6,743 nucleotides of DNA from Candidatus Hydrogenedentota bacterium (GTDB taxonomy: Bacteria; Hydrogenedentota; Hydrogenedentia; Hydrogenedentales; CAITNO01), in NCBI GenBank assembly GCA_029554925.1, contig JAKPUV010000400.1, positions 1 to 6,743 of the forward strand, in the 5' to 3' direction. Every line of letters begins with the position of its first letter. Within the stretch, counting starts at the first letter, position 1. This document shows positions 5,050-6,743 of the stretch, piece after piece. A program made the translations under genes and the position numbers. The notes under the pieces are model-generated. The model did not search any database and was not told the origin of the DNA. It worked only from the letters and a program-made list of their open reading frames with translations.

Positions 5050-6743
5050 ATGATCCGAAGACACGCCACAGCCAGGGGGAGGACGGGGGGCGCGATGGCC
5101 TTCTGCTGCCTTTGCCTCCTGTGCGCGTGTACCTCCGGCGCGGCGGACCAGGTTTCGGAGCGCGCGGCCCTGCGCGCCGCGGTCGAGGACCTCGCGGAGT
5201 CTTTCGGAGACGCCTATCCGCGCGGCGGCGCCTTTCTGGCGGCGCTCGACGCGCTGGCGGCGGACGACGCGGCGGGGCTGGAGGCCCTCCGCCGCGAGGC
5301 GCTCACCGCCAACCCCCTCGTGTCGGGCCAGCCCATCCTGTATGTGTCCCGGCGTCAGTACAAGCCCGACCACCACAACACCGAGACGCTGTTCCAGACG
5401 GGGGAAATTAACACGGCCAGTTTCGAGGGCGGCGGCGCGCTGCGCCTGCTTGACCCCGCCACCGGCGAAGCGCGCACCCTGCTGGACGTGCCCGAAGGCA
5501 TCGCCCGCGACCCGGAAGTCAGTTTCGACGGACAGCGGATCGTGTTCTCCCTGCGCCGGGACATCCATGACGACTACCACATCCACGAGATGAACGCCGA
5601 CGGGTCGGGGCTCACCCAGCTCACCTTCGCCCCGGCGGTCTCCGACATAGACCCCCTCTACCTGCCCGACGGCGGCATCGCGTTCTCCTCCTCCCGCGAG
5701 CCGAAATACTGCATGTGCAACCGCCACATCATGTGCAACCTCTACCGCATGGACGCCGACGGCGCGAACATCGTCCAGATCGGAAAGAGCACCCTCTTCG
5801 AGGGCCACGGCGCGCTCCTGCCCGACGGCCGCATCCTTTACTACCGCTGGGAGTATGTGGACCGAAACTTCGGCGACGCCCAGGGCCTCTGGACCGTCTT
5901 CCCCGACGGAACCAACCATGCCGTCTACTGGGGGAACAACACCCCGTCCCCCGGCGCGGTCATTGACGCGCGCCCCGTGCCCGGCACCGACCAGGTGCTC
6001 TGCATTTTCGGCTCCTGCCACGACCGGCCCTGGGGCGCGCTGGCGCTCATAGACCGGCGGCTGGGGCTCGACGGCGCGCCGGGCGGCGTGCGCAGCCCCT
6101 CCGTCCTGCGGACCTGGCCCGCCGACGCCATTGAAAAAGTGGGCGACGGCGACGGTGCGCGCTTCAACTTCGACAGCTTTATCCCCGTGGCGCCGAAGTA
6201 TGAGGACCCGTATCCGCTCAGCGACAAGTATTTCCTCTGCTCCCGCATGACCGGGGTCGGCGAGGTCATGGGCATCTATCTCGTGGACGTGTTCGGCAAC
6301 GAGATTCTCCTGCACGCCGAGGGGACCGACGAGACGGCCCGCGGCTGTTTCGACCCCATGCCGCTCGCGCCGCGGTTCTGCCCGCCCGCGACGCCCGAAA
6401 GGCGCGACTATGCAAACGGCGGGGGGAAATTCTACGTCGCCGATGTGTACGAGGGCACCCACATGGAGGGGGTGGCGCGCGGCACGGTGAAGTGGTTGCG
6501 CGTGGTGGCGTCCCCCGAGAAGCGCCACTGGACCACTCCCCCGTGGGAGGGGCAGGGGCAGGCCGCGCCCGCCATGGCCTGGCACGACTTCAACAACAAG
6601 ACCATCCTCGGCACGGTGCCCGTGGAGGAGGACGGCTCCGCCTACTTCTCCGCGCCGTCCGACACCTTCATCTACTTTCAGCTGCTCGACGTGCGGGGGA
6701 TGATGGTGCAGTCCATGCGCAGCGGCACCGTCATCCAGTCCGG
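5050..6743 (+). CDS. Second HzsA-like beta-propeller lipoprotein, 3' truncated by the window edge
   Basis: The frame is open from an ATG at 5050 to the window end (564 complete codons) without a stop. The N-terminus has arginines at 3, 4, 9 and 11, then a Cys/Leu-rich core ending in LLCAC, so Cys27 is a likely lipidation site. A later ATG at 5095 has a G-rich stretch upstream but would remove every positive charge from the signal, so 5050 is preferred. Residues about 35-90 match the helical start of the upstream paralogue (AVEDLA, REAL.ANPL). Propeller repeats follow: HEMNADGSGLTQLTF (179-193), YRMDADGANIVQI (232-244) and TVFPDGTN (282-289), plus YYRWEYVDRNFG (264-275) and YPLSDKYFLCSRM (388-400). 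LGTVPVEEDGS (520-530) matches the segment that precedes the first haem motif in the paralogue, so CXXCH should lie just beyond the edge. It appears closer in motif style to hydrazine synthase alpha than the upstream protein. Function is unknown; whether it also carries a SUMF1 domain cannot be seen. Confidence 0.83.
   Translation, partial: MIRRHATARGRTGGAMAFCCLCLLCACTSGAADQVSERAALRAAVEDLAESFGDAYPRGGAFLAALDALAADDAAGLEALRREALTANPLVSGQPILYVSRRQYKPDHHNTETLFQTGEINTASFEGGGALRLLDPATGEARTLLDVPEGIARDPEVSFDGQRIVFSLRRDIHDDYHIHEMNADGSGLTQLTFAPAVSDIDPLYLPDGGIAFSSSREPKYCMCNRHIMCNLYRMDADGANIVQIGKSTLFEGHGALLPDGRILYYRWEYVDRNFGDAQGLWTVFPDGTNHAVYWGNNTPSPGAVIDARPVPGTDQVLCIFGSCHDRPWGALALIDRRLGLDGAPGGVRSPSVLRTWPADAIEKVGDGDGARFNFDSFIPVAPKYEDPYPLSDKYFLCSRMTGVGEVMGIYLVDVFGNEILLHAEGTDETARGCFDPMPLAPRFCPPATPERRDYANGGGKFYVADVYEGTHMEGVARGTVKWLRVVASPEKRHWTTPPWEGQGQAAPAMAWHDFNNKTILGTVPVEEDGSAYFSAPSDTFIYFQLLDVRGMMVQSMRSGTVIQS

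Noticed and set aside
1810..6585. A minus-strand frame open for about 4.8 kb across both HzsA-like genes
   Set aside because: It lies antisense to two genes in the same frame with strong family matches. Its product is low-complexity (rich in Gly, Val, Ala, His, Arg and Glu) with no domain signal. Long antisense open frames are expected where codon third positions are nearly all G or C.
1795..6743. Evidence of anammox (a true hydrazine synthase)
   Set aside because: Only alpha-like proteins are present, the first haem site lacks the expected tyrosine position, one copy carries a SUMF1 fusion, and no beta or gamma subunit is seen. HzsA-like proteins also occur in non-anammox bacteria.
1..6743. 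CRISPR arrays, tRNA/rRNA genes, insertion sequences or attachment sites
   Set aside because: No spaced direct repeats, transposase motifs, terminal inverted repeats or structural RNA signatures were found. Nearly all the sequence is accounted for by the plus-strand genes.

Overview
This GC-rich window carries four tightly packed plus-strand genes, probably preceded by the tail of a fifth. Codon third positions are dominated by G and C. The gene types are exported cytochrome/propeller proteins related to hydrazine synthase alpha (HzsA), a SUMF1-fold fusion and a cupin sugar isomerase with a signal peptide. Together they suggest a bacterium of the Planctomycetota, Hydrogenedentota or a related PVC-type lineage. 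That is inferred from gene content and codon use; no marker gene is present.

Layout: (i) 1-111, a frame that is probably the 3' end of an upstream gene and overlaps the next start. (ii) 104-988, an aldolase/thiolase very similar to LsrF, with its Schiff-base lysine. (iii) 1027-1707, an exported cupin of the D-lyxose isomerase type with its metal ligands in place. (iv) 1708-1794, an intergenic stretch with a perfect 14-bp hairpin. (v) 1795-5034, a 1079-residue predicted lipoprotein with an HzsA-like beta-propeller, two CXXCH haem motifs, a Lys/Ala-rich linker and a C-terminal SUMF1 (formylglycine-generating-enzyme fold) domain lacking the catalytic cysteines. (vi) 5050-6743, a second, divergent HzsA-like lipoprotein, cut by the window edge just before the expected haem-binding region.

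The first two genes look like carbohydrate or keto-sugar-phosphate metabolism, with the isomerase-like protein placed outside the cytoplasm. The last two are paralogues encoding probable membrane-anchored c-type cytochromes, 15 nt apart and in the same reading frame. All genes point the same way with short gaps, so one or two transcription units are plausible, with the hairpin at 1738-1769 as the only visible candidate boundary. No hydrazine synthase beta or gamma subunit is seen, so there is no basis for calling this an anammox locus. The most interesting content is the tandem pair of HzsA-like proteins of unknown reaction, one fused to a SUMF1 domain.
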